DNA of 64,000 nt from Neobacillus niacini (GTDB lineage: Bacteria; Bacillota; Bacilli; Bacillales; Cytobacillaceae): NCBI RefSeq assembly GCF_000759675.1, contig NZ_BAWM01000004.1, positions 1 through 64,000 of the forward strand, written 5' to 3'. Shown here one piece after another: positions 44,180 to 54,137 of the stretch. The stretch's first letter is position 1. Each line of letters starts with the position of its first letter. Under the pieces are notes generated by a model. That model saw only the letters and a list, made by a program, of their open reading frames with translations. It had not been told where the DNA came from and searched no databases. Position numbers and translations under genes: made by a program.

Positions 44180-45424
44180 TTAGATATCCGTAAGCATTGT
44201 TTCAAGTGTTTCCTCTTCTAGATGAAAGGCATCATGCAATGCATTCACTGATTTTACCAAGTCGTCTTGCTTCACAAGTACCCAAATGGTTGTATGGCTG
44301 TCAGCGGATTGTAAGATGCGAATGCCTTGCTCAGATAGAGCAGTAACAATTCTAGAAGTAACACCCGGAACTCCTGCAATGCCGGCTCCAACTACAGATA
44401 CCTTTGCACAATAACGTTCTACTACAGGTTCATGCCCAATTTCCTTTAGTACCTTAATTGCTCTTTCAGTCATTTCATCCGTAACAGTATACACAACGCC
44501 ATTTGGTGAAATGTTTATGAAATCTACACTAATTTTTTCATTTGCCATTGCTTTAAAAACTTCTGCTTGTAAATAGTATTGGTCTTTTTTAGCAAAAACT
44601 TTAATTTGAGTCACATTCGAAACATGTGCAATTCCAGTAACCGTTCTTTCTTTAATATCACTACCTCGAGATTCTTTCGAGATGGATGTGACCAAAGTTC
44701 CTAAATTATCGGAATAGGTTGAGCGGATTCGAATTGGGACTTTTGCCTGCATCGCTATTTCTACTGCTCTTGGGTGAATAACTTTCGCACCCTGATAGGC
44801 CATGTTACATAACTCTGTATAGGTTACAACAGAAAGACGCCTAGCATTATCTGCTATTCTTGGGTCAGCTGTCATGATACCTTCGACGTCAGTAAAAATA
44901 TCAATCCATTCTGCATTTAGAGCCGCTCCTAAAGCTGCTGCCGAAGTATCACTGCCACCTCGTCCAATTGTTGTAATGTCACCGTTCTTTGCAGCACCTT
45001 GAAATCCTGCAACCACAACAACATCATTTTGTTCCAATTCTCGCAGTAATCGGTCACATTTCATCTCTACAATCTTTGCTTGTGAATGATCGTTATTCGT
45101 TCGGAATCCTGCTTGAGCACCAGTCAAAGCAATAGCATTCAGACCATTATCTTTCAGCATATTTGCAAAAACAATACTTGAAATGATTTCCCCACAGGAT
45201 AAAAGTAGATCATGTTCTCTTTTACTAACCTTACTTTGATTACCACCAATTAAAGAAAGGAGTGTATCTGTTGCATAGGGATCACCATTTCTTCCCATCG
45301 CAGATACTACAACTACAACCTTATAACCATCAGCTAATGCTTTTTCTATATGTTTCTTAGCATGTTGCCTGCTTTCTTCATCCTTGACAGATGTCCCGCC
45401 AAATTTTTGAACTATCATTTTCAT
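44180..45424 (-). CDS. dapG: Aspartokinase I (DapG)
   Basis: This 414-residue enzyme phosphorylates aspartate. The kinase domain has MIVQKFGGTSVKDEESRQ, SAMGRNGDPYATDTLLSL, TTIGRGGSDTSAAALGAA and FTDVEGIMTADPRI. The C-terminal part holds two ACT domains (about 265-410; VSVVGAGIAGVPGVTSRI, ILQSADSHTTIWVLV). The DapG isoform of Bacillus is the diaminopimelate-inhibited one, inferred here from its place between asd and dapA. The ATG is spaced 13 bases from AGG, and a second ATG two codons on is possible. Confidence 0.97.
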   Translation of the reverse strand: MKMIVQKFGGTSVKDEESRQHAKKHIEKALADGYKVVVVVSAMGRNGDPYATDTLLSLIGGNQSKVSKREHDLLLSCGEIISSIVFANMLKDNGLNAIALTGAQAGFRTNNDHSQAKIVEMKCDRLLRELEQNDVVVVAGFQGAAKNGDITTIGRGGSDTSAAALGAALNAEWIDIFTDVEGIMTADPRIADNARRLSVVTYTELCNMAYQGAKVIHPRAVEIAMQAKVPIRIRSTYSDNLGTLVTSISKESRGSDIKERTVTGIAHVSNVTQIKVFAKKDQYYLQAEVFKAMANEKISVDFINISPNGVVYTVTDEMTERAIKVLKEIGHEPVVERYCAKVSVVGAGIAGVPGVTSRIVTALSEQGIRILQSADSHTTIWVLVKQDDLVKSVNALHDAFHLEEETLETMLTDI

Positions 45425-45449
45425 ATGACATTTAAACCTGCCTTTATAT

Positions 45450-46514
45450 TCAACCTTTATTTTTTTCTTTGATTAATCCCAGCTTTATTAAGCTCTCAGC
45501 AATTTGAACTGAATTCCAGGCAGCGCCTTTGAGTAAATTGTCAGAAACAACCCACATATGGAAACCACGACTCTCATTAAGGTCGTTACGAATTCTACCT
45601 ACAAACACATCATTACTTCCTACACAATGCGCCGGCATTGGATATACTTGATTTTCTGGGTCATCTTGTAAAACAACTCCTGGTGCGGTTTTTAATAATT
45701 CTTTTATCTCATTTGCACTTACGCCATCTGCTTCGATTTCAAAATAAACAGATTCGGAGTGACCAACAGCTACAGGTAAACGCACACATGTCGCGGCAAC
45801 AGGCAGTTCTGGCAAATGCATAATTTTCTTTGTTTCATTTATCATTTTCATTTCTTCAAATGTATAGCCGTTTTCTTGGAACTTATCTATTTGTGGTATA
45901 GCATTAAAGGCAATCTGATAGTGGTTCTTATCACCTTTTACAGGTAAAATCCTTGGTTCAACAGTTTCACCATTAAGAAGGGCTTTTGTCTGGTTTTGTA
46001 ATTCTTCAATTGCAACAGCTCCAGCACCAGAAACTGCTTGGTAGGTAGAAACGATAACTTTTTTAAGTCCATATTTTTGCCTAATTGGTTCTAAGGCTAC
46101 TACCATTTGGATTGTAGAACAATTAGGGTTAGCAATAATACCATTATGTTCGTGCAAGTCATGTTCGTTTACCTCAGGCACAACTAAAGGAATATCTTGA
46201 TCCATTCTAAAAGCACTTGTGTTGTCTACTACAATTGCCCCGTGTTTTACAGCTTCTGGAGCAAGCTCTTTTGATATATTGCCGCCAGCCGAGAATAAAG
46301 CAATATCGACTCCTGCAAAGCTTTCAGGCTTAGCTTCCTGAATAGTATGCTCTACACCATCAATCGTTACTTTCTTACCTGCAGAACGTGCAGAAGATAA
46401 TAGGGTTAATTGTTTAATTGGGAATTTTTCATTCACTAACGTTTGGATCATTTGTTGCCCCACCGCTCCAGTTGCCCCTACTACAGCAACATGATAACCA
46501 TTTGTTTGATACAT
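45450..46514 (-). CDS. asd: Aspartate-semialdehyde dehydrogenase
   Basis: This 354-residue NADP enzyme reduces aspartyl phosphate. It has the nucleotide-binding [16 protein letters not shown], the phosphate site SARSAGKKV, the catalytic Cys in [13 protein letters not shown] and the His in [14 protein letters not shown]. Its place between dpaB and dapG is the Bacillus order. The ATG follows AAAGGAG. Confidence 0.97.
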   Translation of the reverse strand: MYQTNGYHVAVVGATGAVGQQMIQTLVNEKFPIKQLTLLSSARSAGKKVTIDGVEHTIQEAKPESFAGVDIALFSAGGNISKELAPEAVKHGAIVVDNTSAFRMDQDIPLVVPEVNEHDLHEHNGIIANPNCSTIQMVVALEPIRQKYGLKKVIVSTYQAVSGAGAVAIEELQNQTKALLNGETVEPRILPVKGDKNHYQIAFNAIPQIDKFQENGYTFEEMKMINETKKIMHLPELPVAATCVRLPVAVGHSESVYFEIEADGVSANEIKELLKTAPGVVLQDDPENQVYPMPAHCVGSNDVFVGRIRNDLNESRGFHMWVVSDNLLKGAAWNSVQIAESLIKLGLIKEKNKG

Positions 46515-46603
46515 TTTCTAGTACTCCTTTCAATCTTTCATCTACAATTATTGGTTATTTCTGTTTCATGGAAAATGAATCAGAAAAGGTTAATTTAAAT
46601 TCT

Positions 46604-46632
46604 CATCAGTGAGAGAATTAATCCCACTGATG
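46604..46632 (-). terminator. Hairpin between dpaB and asd
   Basis: CATCAGTG pairs with CACTGATG over a 13-base loop. There is no clean T run. It may reduce read-through from the sporulation genes into asd. Confidence 0.35.
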
Positions 46633-46699
46633 ATTGAATTATAAATATATTAACATATTCCTTGAAAGAAAAAACCATATTTGATGAAAGGAGTAAGAA

Positions 46700-47299
46700 T
46701 TAGTCTGTGTCCATATATCTTTCTACCAACACCGGTTGAATTTGTCGGCCTTCAATGGCTGCTTCAACAGTTTCCATTAACATAGGCATTCTCGCAACCA
46801 TTGAATTTGGCTTCTTGATTGGATCGTCTTGCCCATATGGGATAAAATATATATTTTTCGTTGCCATTAATCTCATAAGGTTAACTCCGTTTAGTCCCAA
46901 AGCATCATTTGTTGAAATTCCTAGTACAACTGGCTTTAAATTTCTAAGTGTCGCCTTTGCAGCCATTAATACTGGACTATCATTCATTGCATTTGCAAAT
47001 TTACTCATTGATACACCAGTTAATGGGGCAATAACCATACAGTCTAAAGGAATTTTTGGACCTAATGGCTCTGCTTTAACGATTGAATCTATCGCTCTAT
47101 TACCTGTTAAATCCTCAATCCTTTGAATCCAGTCTTCCCCTTTGCCAAAACGAGTTTCTGTATTTTTCACTGTAAATGTGACAACTGGCAAAACCTCAGC
47201 ACCAGCTTGAACTAACTTTTCAATTTCTGGGAATACAGCGTCATACGTACAATGGGACCCCGTTAACCCAAAGCCTATTTTTTTCCCTTTTAAGCTCAT
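46700..47299 (-). CDS. dpaB: Dipicolinate synthase subunit B (SpoVFB)
   Basis: This 199-residue flavoprotein-fold (Dfp/HFCD) subunit acts with DpaA in the mother cell to make dipicolinic acid for the spore core. It contains GFGLTGSHCTYDAVFPEIEK, VIAPLTGVSMSKFANAMNDS and VLGISTNDALGLNGVNLMRL. Its ATG overlaps the dpaA stop by 4 bases. A GGGG ribosome site lies inside dpaA. Confidence 0.97.
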   Translation of the reverse strand: MSLKGKKIGFGLTGSHCTYDAVFPEIEKLVQAGAEVLPVVTFTVKNTETRFGKGEDWIQRIEDLTGNRAIDSIVKAEPLGPKIPLDCMVIAPLTGVSMSKFANAMNDSPVLMAAKATLRNLKPVVLGISTNDALGLNGVNLMRLMATKNIYFIPYGQDDPIKKPNSMVARMPMLMETVEAAIEGRQIQPVLVERYMDTD

Positions 47300-48198
47300 T
47301 TTATTATCCCCTTTCGCTTGCTAAAATCATCTTGAAGCAATTGGGCCAGCACGTTAGCAAGTATTTGACCAGCTGTTTTTGGCGCGACAATTCCAGGTAA
47401 TCCTGGTGCAAGCAGTGCTTTTATGCCTCTTTTTTCTGCATATCTAAAATCAGTTCCACCTGGCTTTGAGGCTAAATCAATTATCAGAGTATGAGCAGGC
47501 ATTTTGGAAATAACCGAAGCACTTACAATTAATAGCGGTATTGTATTGATTAAAATATCTGTATCTTTAACTTCTTTTCCTATATCATTTAAATGAAAAG
47601 GAGTTAAACCCATTTCTGTAATCCTAGCAAGATGTTCACTTTTCCTTGCACCAACTTTTACTTTAGCTCCAAGTGCATGAAAGGTTCTTGCCACACTCAT
47701 CCCAACTCTTCCTAGTCCTAATACCGTAATATTTGAGCCATGAATCGTGAAATCAGTATGCTGGATTGCCATCATGATCGTTCCTTCTACCGTCGGAATC
47801 GAATTGTATATCGCTACATCGTCCCTCTCAAAAAGCTGCAGTAGTTGACGATTTGCTTCCTTCGTAATACCGGTTAAATAAGCATTACTAATCCCGGAGT
47901 AAATGGTACAATGTTCAGGTGTTTTCATAAGCATTTCGGCTGTCAAAATTACCTTTTCATTAGAAAAGATTGTTTCAACATGCCCTTCTAAATTTGTACC
48001 GGGAACCGGTAAGACAAAGGCATCCATATTTGAAAAATCGACTTCATCCAACTTTTCCTTAACAGCGCCTGTGAACGCGTGGTCAAGCTGCTCGAAGCCA
48101 ATTAAGGATAATCTGGCATCTAACTCGGTTAACTTCCGGATAATTTCCAGCTGTCTTGCATCTCCACCGATCACGGCTATCTGCATCCCTGTCAGCAT
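47296..48198 (-). CDS. dpaA: Dipicolinate synthase subunit A (SpoVFA)
   Basis: This 300-residue Rossmann-fold subunit oxidises the dihydrodipicolinate-pathway intermediate. It starts MLTGMQIAVIGGDARQLEII, and a second nucleotide-binding motif is ITVLGLGRVGMSVARTFHAL. LLIVSASVISKMPAHTLIID and LPGIVAPKTAGQILANVL follow. The ATG at 48198 suits AAGGTG nine bases upstream; a GTG 12 bases earlier lies in that site. A SigK-like promoter precedes it. Confidence 0.97.
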   Translation of the reverse strand: MLTGMQIAVIGGDARQLEIIRKLTELDARLSLIGFEQLDHAFTGAVKEKLDEVDFSNMDAFVLPVPGTNLEGHVETIFSNEKVILTAEMLMKTPEHCTIYSGISNAYLTGITKEANRQLLQLFERDDVAIYNSIPTVEGTIMMAIQHTDFTIHGSNITVLGLGRVGMSVARTFHALGAKVKVGARKSEHLARITEMGLTPFHLNDIGKEVKDTDILINTIPLLIVSASVISKMPAHTLIIDLASKPGGTDFRYAEKRGIKALLAPGLPGIVAPKTAGQILANVLAQLLQDDFSKRKGIIK

Positions 48199-48261
48199 GA
48201 AATCATTCACCTTCTTTTCAAAAAATCCAAGCAGAAAGTCTATTTCTTCTTATCACTTCAA

Positions 48262-48290
48262 CATCTTATGTAAGAGAGAATGAATCTGTG
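48262..48290 (-). promoter_or_regulatory. Putative SigK-type promoter of dpaAB
   Basis: CACA and CATAAGATG are separated by 16 bases on the minus strand, the same pattern as at cotE and close to mACm-N16-CATAnnnTA. The spoVF operon of B. subtilis is transcribed late in the mother cell by SigK. Confidence 0.55.
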
Positions 48291-48311
48291 AGTTTTCCAT
48301 TAACAGATAAA

Positions 48312-48347
48312 TAAAAAAGCCCAAGCAAAATTTACTTTGCTTGGGTT
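48312..48347 (-). terminator. ymxH terminator
   Basis: AAGCCCAAGCAAA pairs with TTTGCTTGGGTT and T residues follow on the minus strand, just after ymxH. It isolates the sporulation operon from the upstream genes. Confidence 0.85.
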
Positions 48348-48361
48348 ATTGGGCCATTTCA

Positions 48362-48619
48362 TCATTTTTCGACTGACTCTTCTTCTTGTACATCGATAAT
48401 AATCATATCAGATCCTATCTTTTTTATATGCTGCCATGGCACTCTAATTTCTCCACCCTGCTTTCTAAATCCAAACCATTTTAAGGAGGATGGAATCAGC
48501 AATGCTTGAATTTGTCCAGTACTTTCATTGATTTCAAGGTCTGTTTGCCCAAGAACTCCCAACCGCTCTGCCTTTTTGACATCAACTATTTCTTTTCCAC
48601 TTAATTCACTTAACCTCAT
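48362..48619 (-). CDS. ymxH: PRC-barrel protein YmxH (YlmC/YmxH family)
   Basis: This 85-residue PRC-barrel protein has MRLSELSGKEIVDVKKAERL, QALLIPSSLKWFGFRKQG and EIRVPWQHIKKIGSDMIIID. It is a sporulation-associated family whose role is not settled. The start at 48619 follows GAGGAG and gives the family length. It lies between mlpA and dpaA as in B. subtilis. Confidence 0.93.
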   Translation of the reverse strand: MRLSELSGKEIVDVKKAERLGVLGQTDLEINESTGQIQALLIPSSLKWFGFRKQGGEIRVPWQHIKKIGSDMIIIDVQEEESVEK

Positions 48620-48687
48620 GTTATTGAACTCCTCTCTAAACACTCTTTACTATATATTTATCGATGGAAGTCCAATTTTAGACTAAG

Positions 48688-48810
48688 AAAAGCGGAAGCG
48701 CCTTGTCCAGGGGCGACAGGCATAAGACGAGCCGGCTAGAAGGTTGTTCTTTAACCTTCTTGACGGATTGGCTTATGACCCCGAGCCCCTAGGCCGCTTG
48801 CGCCAGACAC
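48688..48810. repeat. Intergenic repeat, family B short copy 1
   Basis: It starts AAAGCGGAAGCGCCTTGTCC and ends CCGCTTGCGCCAGACAC. Inside are GGGCGACAGGCATAAGACGA, a hairpin AAGGTTGTTCTTTAACCTT and CTTATGACCCCGAGCCCC. It is about 120 bases and nearly the same as 51159-51281. Confidence 0.85.
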
Positions 48811-48811
48811 T

Positions 48812-48852
48812 AAAAGAAAAAACAGTTCTGAGATGAACTGTTTTTTCTTTTA
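48812..48852 (-). terminator. mlpA terminator
   Basis: AAAAGAAAAAACAGTTC pairs perfectly with GAACTGTTTTTTCTTTT, overlapping the mlpA stop. Its outer bases also form the boundary of the family-B repeat. Confidence 0.9.
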
Positions 48853-50088
48853 GCTTAAATTTTTCGGTAATTCACCATCAGGACTGATTAAGGAAACAGA
48901 GTAATTGTTTGTAAATACAGATGTTGCCATCCCATCTACACTCTGCTTTGTCACTTGGTCTATTTGCTCAATAATCTCATCAAGTGATCGATGGCGCTTC
49001 AATAATAGCTCGTTTTTTCCGTTTCGACTCATCCTGCTATTTGTACTTTCTAAACTTAACATTAAACTTCCTTTTAGCTGTTCTTTACTATTCATTAATT
49101 CTTTATCAGTAATTCCATCTTGTTTTAGTTTATCAAGTGTTTCTTGAATCGTCTCAAATAACACATCAAGCTGCTTTGCTCCTGTCCCGCCATAGACGGT
49201 CACAACTCCGTTATCCTGATAAGCGGAATGATAGGAGAAAACAGAATAGGCTAAGCCTCGCTGTTCACGAACTTCTTGGAATAATCTGCTGCTCATACTG
49301 CCGCCTAAAATATTATTTAACATAATTAAGCTGTAAACATCTTCATGCCCAATCTTTAATCCTTGGAAACCAATACAAAGATGAGCTTGTTCTGTTTCTT
49401 TCTTTCGTGATAATCGATTGGAATGGAAAACTGGGATGTTTTCAGTAGTTGCACTATTACCGCCTTCATAGGAGCCAAAATATTTTTCAACCTCAAGAAT
49501 AAATTTATCTGAAACATTTCCTGCAATCGAGATGACTACATTTTCAGGTGTGTATCGATTATGAATATATTCCTTGAGCGTTGACCCTGTAAATGTCTTT
49601 AAGGTTTCCTCTGTTCCTAATATGGGATATCCAAGTGGATGGTCTCCATAAATAGCACGGCTGAGTAAATCATGGACAATATCATCTGGAGTATCATCAT
49701 ACATTTTTATTTCTTCTAGAACAACATTTCTTTCCTTATTTAATTCTTCTTCAACAAAGGTTGAATTAAAGAACATATCTGCTAAAACATCTAAAGCGAA
49801 TTGAGCATGTGTATCCAGTACTTTTGCATAGTAGCATGTGTACTCCTTAGAGGTAAACGCATTCACTTGTCCACCAATACTATCAAAGGATTCAGCTATC
49901 TCCTTCGCAGACCTTGTAGTGGTTCCTTTGAAAAACATATGCTCTAAAAAGTGCGAAATACCATTCGTTTGGGGATTTTCATTTCTTGAACCAGTGCCAA
50001 TCCATACTCCAATTGCCACAGATCTCACTGTTGGAATATTTTCTAATACAATTCTTACTCCATTTTTGCAAGAATATTTGTTGATCAT
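48850..50088 (-). CDS. mlpA: M16-family zinc protease MlpA (YmxG)
   Basis: This 412-residue processing-peptidase-like enzyme has the zinc motif in GISHFLEHMFFKGTTT and the following glutamate in KERNVVLEEIKMYDDTPDD. The C-terminal M16 domain shows NILGGSMSSRLFQEVREQRG. It is a homologue of mitochondrial processing peptidase; in B. subtilis MlpA was linked with control of extracellular protease levels. The ATG at 50088 follows AGGAGG; a TTG just before it is less likely. Confidence 0.94.
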   Translation of the reverse strand: MINKYSCKNGVRIVLENIPTVRSVAIGVWIGTGSRNENPQTNGISHFLEHMFFKGTTTRSAKEIAESFDSIGGQVNAFTSKEYTCYYAKVLDTHAQFALDVLADMFFNSTFVEEELNKERNVVLEEIKMYDDTPDDIVHDLLSRAIYGDHPLGYPILGTEETLKTFTGSTLKEYIHNRYTPENVVISIAGNVSDKFILEVEKYFGSYEGGNSATTENIPVFHSNRLSRKKETEQAHLCIGFQGLKIGHEDVYSLIMLNNILGGSMSSRLFQEVREQRGLAYSVFSYHSAYQDNGVVTVYGGTGAKQLDVLFETIQETLDKLKQDGITDKELMNSKEQLKGSLMLSLESTNSRMSRNGKNELLLKRHRSLDEIIEQIDQVTKQSVDGMATSVFTNNYSVSLISPDGELPKNLS

Positions 50089-50159
50089 CAAAATCCTCCT
50101 ATCTATAGAAAAGCGGAAACTACACTATTTTCTTTTATTATCTGGATTCTTTGGTTAAT

Positions 50160-51107
50160 TTATTTCATCATTCTTTCTTCACTCATTAAATCGCTCACAG
50201 TGCTTATTTTTAATCCTTTTTCTTCAATAAGTGTGATCAGACGATCTAAGGATTTTGCAGTAGAGTTTGTTGGATGCATAAGGACCATGAAACCATTATC
50301 AATTTTTGAGATTACGCGATTGATTAGTTGGTCAGGTGCAGGTTTTTGCCAATCTATCGTATCTACTGTCCACATGACTGTCTTCATCTTAAATTCGGCG
50401 GCTATTTTAACTGTTTCGTCCCGGTAACTGCCGCTAGGAGGCGCAAACCAAATGCTTTTCTTACCAGTTGCTGCTTCAATTACTTCATTTGTTTTTCGCA
50501 ATTGTTCCCTAGTCTGTGCAGCAGTAATTCTTTGCATGTCTGGATGTGTATAGGAGTGATTCCCAACTTCATGACCTGCACTAACAATCATTTTCGCCAA
50601 GTCCGGATTATTTTTAACCCATTTTCCTTCAAGGAAAAAACTTGCTTTTACTCGATGTCTTTTTAAGGCAGCAAGCATTTCAGGTAAATATTCATTTCCC
50701 CAAGCTACATTAATAATGAAACTGACCATTGGTTTATCAGGATGACCACGGTAAATGGGAGATGGAGACAAATCCTTAAGATGGACAGATGGTTCTGTTT
50801 GTTTATATATTAATTTCTTTTCATCAAATATGCCAATTTTCTTCATATTCTTATATGAAGCTTCAATATCGACAGTTAACCCATTATAGCCTGGGATGGC
50901 TTTCCACACTCTATCGATTTTTGCATCGGAAGGCGGAATTTCATATGTAGGAGCATTTTTTATAATGCTTAGATACAGAGGGTCTTCTTGCTTTACCACG
51001 GTTAGCACGTTGCCTTTAAGTGAAGCAACATATGTATCTACAAGAGGATTATTAACAGAAAACCATGCAGCTATTAATAAGCAAGCGATCAAACTTAACT
51101 TCTTCAT
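50160..51107 (-). CDS. ylxY: Polysaccharide-deacetylase-family protein YlxY
   Basis: This 315-residue secreted protein has an N-terminal signal (about 1-20), a variable N-terminal part and a NodB-like domain (about 125-305). The domain keeps the HxxxH metal motif in GHEVGNHSYTHPDMQ, ASFFLEGKWVKNNPDL and IWFAPPSGSYRDETV. The usual catalytic TFDDG stretch is replaced by FIINVAWGNEYLP, as in the YlxY subgroup, so hydrolytic activity is uncertain. It lies between pnp and mlpA, as in B. subtilis. Confidence 0.93.
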   Translation of the reverse strand: MKKLSLIACLLIAAWFSVNNPLVDTYVASLKGNVLTVVKQEDPLYLSIIKNAPTYEIPPSDAKIDRVWKAIPGYNGLTVDIEASYKNMKKIGIFDEKKLIYKQTEPSVHLKDLSPSPIYRGHPDKPMVSFIINVAWGNEYLPEMLAALKRHRVKASFFLEGKWVKNNPDLAKMIVSAGHEVGNHSYTHPDMQRITAAQTREQLRKTNEVIEAATGKKSIWFAPPSGSYRDETVKIAAEFKMKTVMWTVDTIDWQKPAPDQLINRVISKIDNGFMVLMHPTNSTAKSLDRLITLIEEKGLKISTVSDLMSEERMMK

Positions 51108-51158
51108 TTACCTTCCCCCTTCATACAAAATATATGAATAATAGGGACAAGGTAGAAC

Positions 51159-51281
51159 TAAAAGCGCAAGCGCCTTGAACAGGGGCGACAGGCATAAGGC
51201 GAGCCGGCGAGAAGGTTGCTCTTTAACCTTCTTGACGGATTGACTTATGACCCCGAGCCCCTAGGCGCTGGAGCTAGATAG
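51159..51281. repeat. Intergenic repeat, family B short copy 2
   Basis: It is very similar to 48688-48810, with AAAGCGCAAGCGCCTTG at the start and CCTAGGCGCTGGAGCTAG at the end. A shorter fragment beginning AAAAGCGGAACTGCCCC follows at 51287-51322. It stands between pnp and ylxY. Confidence 0.85.
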
Positions 51282-51333
51282 AACTAAAAGCGGAACTGCC
51301 CCTATGCACTAGAGACAGATACATCTTACATGG

Positions 51334-51360
51334 AAAAAGTCAGGGTTCCCCCTGACCTTT
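51334..51360 (-). terminator. pnp terminator
   Basis: AGGTCAGG pairs with CCTGACTT (minus strand, one mismatch) around GGGAACC, with TTTTTCC following. Confidence 0.8.
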
Positions 51361-51383
51361 CTATTCATGCTAACAAGACAGCC

Positions 51384-53501
51384 TTATTGTTTTTCCTCAG
51401 CCTTTTCGCGTTGTTCCTTTAATATTGCTTTACGCGATAAGTTTACACGTCCTTGTTTATCAATTTCAGTAACTTTGACTAAAAGTTCATCACCGATTGC
51501 AACGACATCTTCGACCTTGCCAACTCGTTCCTCAGCTAATTCAGAAATATGGACAAGTCCATCTTTCCCAGCGAAAATTTCAACAAAAGCACCGAACTTT
51601 TCAATTCGTTTAACTTTACCAAGGTACATTTGACCAACTTCAACTTCACGTACGATATCTTCAATAATTTTCTTTGCTTTTTGATTCATTTCTTGATCAG
51701 TAGAGGCAATAAATACAGTGCCGTCCTGTTCAATATCAATCTTAACACCAGTTTCTTCAATAATTTTATTGATTTGCTTACCACTTGGTCCAATAACGTC
51801 ACGAATTTTATCTGGGTTAATTTTCATCGTTAAGATTTTAGGTGCAAATTTAGAAAGCTCATTTCTAGGCACTGAAATCGTTGCAAGCATCGAATCAAGG
51901 ATATGCATTCTTCCTTTTTTAGCCTGTTGAAGTGCTTCTTCAAGGATTTCACGAGAAAGACCTTTAATCTTAATATCCATTTGAAGAGCTGTTACTCCTT
52001 TAGCCGTTCCTGCCACTTTGAAATCCATATCACCTAGGTGATCTTCCATTCCTTGAATATCAGATAAAACAGTATAATATTCACCTGATTTCACAAGTCC
52101 CATCGCAATACCTGCAACTGGTGCTTTAATTGGAACACCAGCATCCATCATCGCAAGTGTACTTGCACAAATACTTGCTTGGGAAGTAGAACCATTTGAT
52201 TCAAGAACTTCAGAAACAAGGCGAATTGTATATGGGAAGTCTTTTTCAGATGGTACGATTGGTTCTAGTGCACGTTCACCTAGAGCACCATGTCCAATCT
52301 CACGACGACCTGGTCCACGGATTGGTCCAGTTTCACCAACACTAAATAAAGGGAAGTTGTAATGGTGCATAAAACGCTTCTCTTCTTCGATACCTAAACC
52401 ATCTAGAATTTGAACATCACCCATTGCTCCTAATGTACAAATACTTAATGCCTGAGTTTGTCCACGAGTAAATAATCCGGATCCATGCGTACGGGGTAAA
52501 ATACCTACCTGAGAAGATAATGGACGTATTTCATCGATCTTCCGACCATCAGGACGAATCTTTTCAACGGTTATTAAACGTCGAACTTCACCTTTAACAA
52601 TTTTATCCAATATTTGTTTTACTTGCTTCAAATCATCGTCCGTTGCCTCGTTCTCTTCGAACTTAGCAATTACACGATTTTTCACTTCTTTAATCGCATC
52701 TTCACGAGCATGCTTTTCTTGAACCTGAATGGCAGTTACCATATCAGCTTCGCACATTTCTCTTACTTCAGCTTCTAGGTCTTTATCAATTTCATAAAGA
52801 ATTACTTCTCTTTTTGCCTTGCCAGCTTCAGCCATAATTTTTTCTTGGAATTCAATAAGGCGTTTAATCTCTTCATGTCCATACATGATAGCCTCAAGCA
52901 TTACTTCCTCAGAAACTTCATCTGCACCAGCTTCAACCATGTTGATCGCGTCTTTGGTACCAGCAACAGTTAAATGGATGTCGCTTTTTTCAGCTTGTTC
53001 TACTGTTGGGTTAATCACAAACTCTCCGCCGACTCTACCAACGATAACACCTGCAATAGGTCCCTCAAATGGAATGTCAGAAGTACAAAGAGCTAAAGAT
53101 GATCCAAACATCGCTGCCATTTCAGATGAACAATCTTGATCCACGCTCATAACGATGCTAATAACTTGCACGTCATTACGGAAACCTTCTGCAAAAAGTG
53201 GGCGAATAGGTCGATCAATTAATCGACTGGCCAAAATTGCTTTTTCACTAGGACGACCTTCACGTTTAATAAATCCGCCAGGAATTTTCCCCACAGCATA
53301 TAATCGCTCTTCATAGTTACATGTTAATGGGAAAAAGTCTAAGTTTTTTGGTTCTTTTGAAGCTGTTGCTGTACTTAAAACTGCTGTATCTCCATAACGG
53401 ATCAATACGGCCCCATTTGCTTGTTTGGCTAGTTGTCCAATTTCAACCGTTAATTTACGTCCAGCCCATTCCATGGAATAATCATGTTTCGTTTGTTCCA
53501 T
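51384..53501 (-). CDS. pnp: Polyribonucleotide nucleotidyltransferase (PNPase)
   Basis: This 705-residue phosphorolytic 3'-5' exoribonuclease has two RNase PH domains (about 10-220 and 310-540; [40 protein letters not shown]). The KH domain carries [18 protein letters not shown] (about 555-620), and a C-terminal S1 domain (about 622-692) reads [18 protein letters not shown]. The ATG follows AGAGGGG. It is downstream of rpsO as in nearly all bacteria, but a strong terminator separates them. Confidence 0.98.
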   Translation of the reverse strand: MEQTKHDYSMEWAGRKLTVEIGQLAKQANGAVLIRYGDTAVLSTATASKEPKNLDFFPLTCNYEERLYAVGKIPGGFIKREGRPSEKAILASRLIDRPIRPLFAEGFRNDVQVISIVMSVDQDCSSEMAAMFGSSLALCTSDIPFEGPIAGVIVGRVGGEFVINPTVEQAEKSDIHLTVAGTKDAINMVEAGADEVSEEVMLEAIMYGHEEIKRLIEFQEKIMAEAGKAKREVILYEIDKDLEAEVREMCEADMVTAIQVQEKHAREDAIKEVKNRVIAKFEENEATDDDLKQVKQILDKIVKGEVRRLITVEKIRPDGRKIDEIRPLSSQVGILPRTHGSGLFTRGQTQALSICTLGAMGDVQILDGLGIEEEKRFMHHYNFPLFSVGETGPIRGPGRREIGHGALGERALEPIVPSEKDFPYTIRLVSEVLESNGSTSQASICASTLAMMDAGVPIKAPVAGIAMGLVKSGEYYTVLSDIQGMEDHLGDMDFKVAGTAKGVTALQMDIKIKGLSREILEEALQQAKKGRMHILDSMLATISVPRNELSKFAPKILTMKINPDKIRDVIGPSGKQINKIIEETGVKIDIEQDGTVFIASTDQEMNQKAKKIIEDIVREVEVGQMYLGKVKRIEKFGAFVEIFAGKDGLVHISELAEERVGKVEDVVAIGDELLVKVTEIDKQGRVNLSRKAILKEQREKAEEKQ

Positions 53502-53695
53502 ATTGTTACCCCTCTCTATCTAAATCACTTTAGAGGATAATGCGAAATAATATCGCTTTAATCATCTAATATAAAAAAAGCGTTTATAGCTTATGTTATC
53601 AATACAAATATACTAATAGTATGCACAAATTTTCGCGACTTAAAATATGTATATAATATTTTGTCTTGCACTAGTGACTATCTTTTTAAACCTAA

Positions 53696-53720
53696 CAAAA
53701 AAGCGGGAAAAATCCCGCTT
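53696..53720 (-). terminator. rpsO terminator
   Basis: AAGCGGGA pairs with TCCCGCTT around AAAA, with TTTTTTG following on the minus strand, just after the rpsO stop. Confidence 0.9.
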
Positions 53721-53727
53721 CTTTTGA

Positions 53728-53997
53728 TTATCGACGAAGTCCAAGCTTATTGATTAATACACGGTAACGTTGAACATCTTTATTACGTAGGTACGTTAAA
53801 AGATTACGACGCTTACCAACCATTTTCAACAGACCGCGACGTGAGTGGTGGTCCTTTTTATGAGTACGTAAGTGCTCATTCAAATTGTTGATTGATTCAG
53901 TAAGGACAGCGATTTGAACCTCTGCAGATCCAGTGTCGTTATCATGAGTTTTATACTCAGCGATAAGTTCATTTTTACGTTCTTGTGTGATTGCCAT
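53728..53997 (-). CDS. rpsO: 30S ribosomal protein S15
   Basis: This 89-residue primary rRNA-binding protein binds the central domain of 16S rRNA. It starts [20 protein letters not shown], contains [20 protein letters not shown] and ends [12 protein letters not shown]. The ATG at 53997 follows GGAGGTG; an in-frame ATG 9 bases earlier lies within the ribosome site. The leader upstream resembles an S15 autoregulatory element. Confidence 0.98.
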   Translation of the reverse strand: MAITQERKNELIAEYKTHDNDTGSAEVQIAVLTESINNLNEHLRTHKKDHHSRRGLLKMVGKRRNLLTYLRNKDVQRYRVLINKLGLRR

Positions 53998-54002
53998 CCT
54001 AT

Positions 54003-54080
54003 TCACCTCCTAAATTTACTATCCCCTGTTACTGAGCAAGCGTCGGTGACTCGACTTGCCAAGCAAAGGTTATTTTTAGT
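54003..54080 (-). promoter_or_regulatory. Putative S15 autoregulatory leader of rpsO
   Basis: The transcribed leader folds CTTGGCAAGTCGAGTCACC and GACGCTTGCTCAGTAACAG into stems just before the ribosome site. Leaders of this kind bind S15 and block translation in Bacillus/Geobacillus. The call rests on position and the presence of paired G/C-rich segments, not on a covariance model. Confidence 0.4.
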
Positions 54081-54137
54081 ACGTTAATAAGAATACACCG
54101 TTTTACGTCAAAAAGCAAGTTCTAAAGGAATAAAAGG

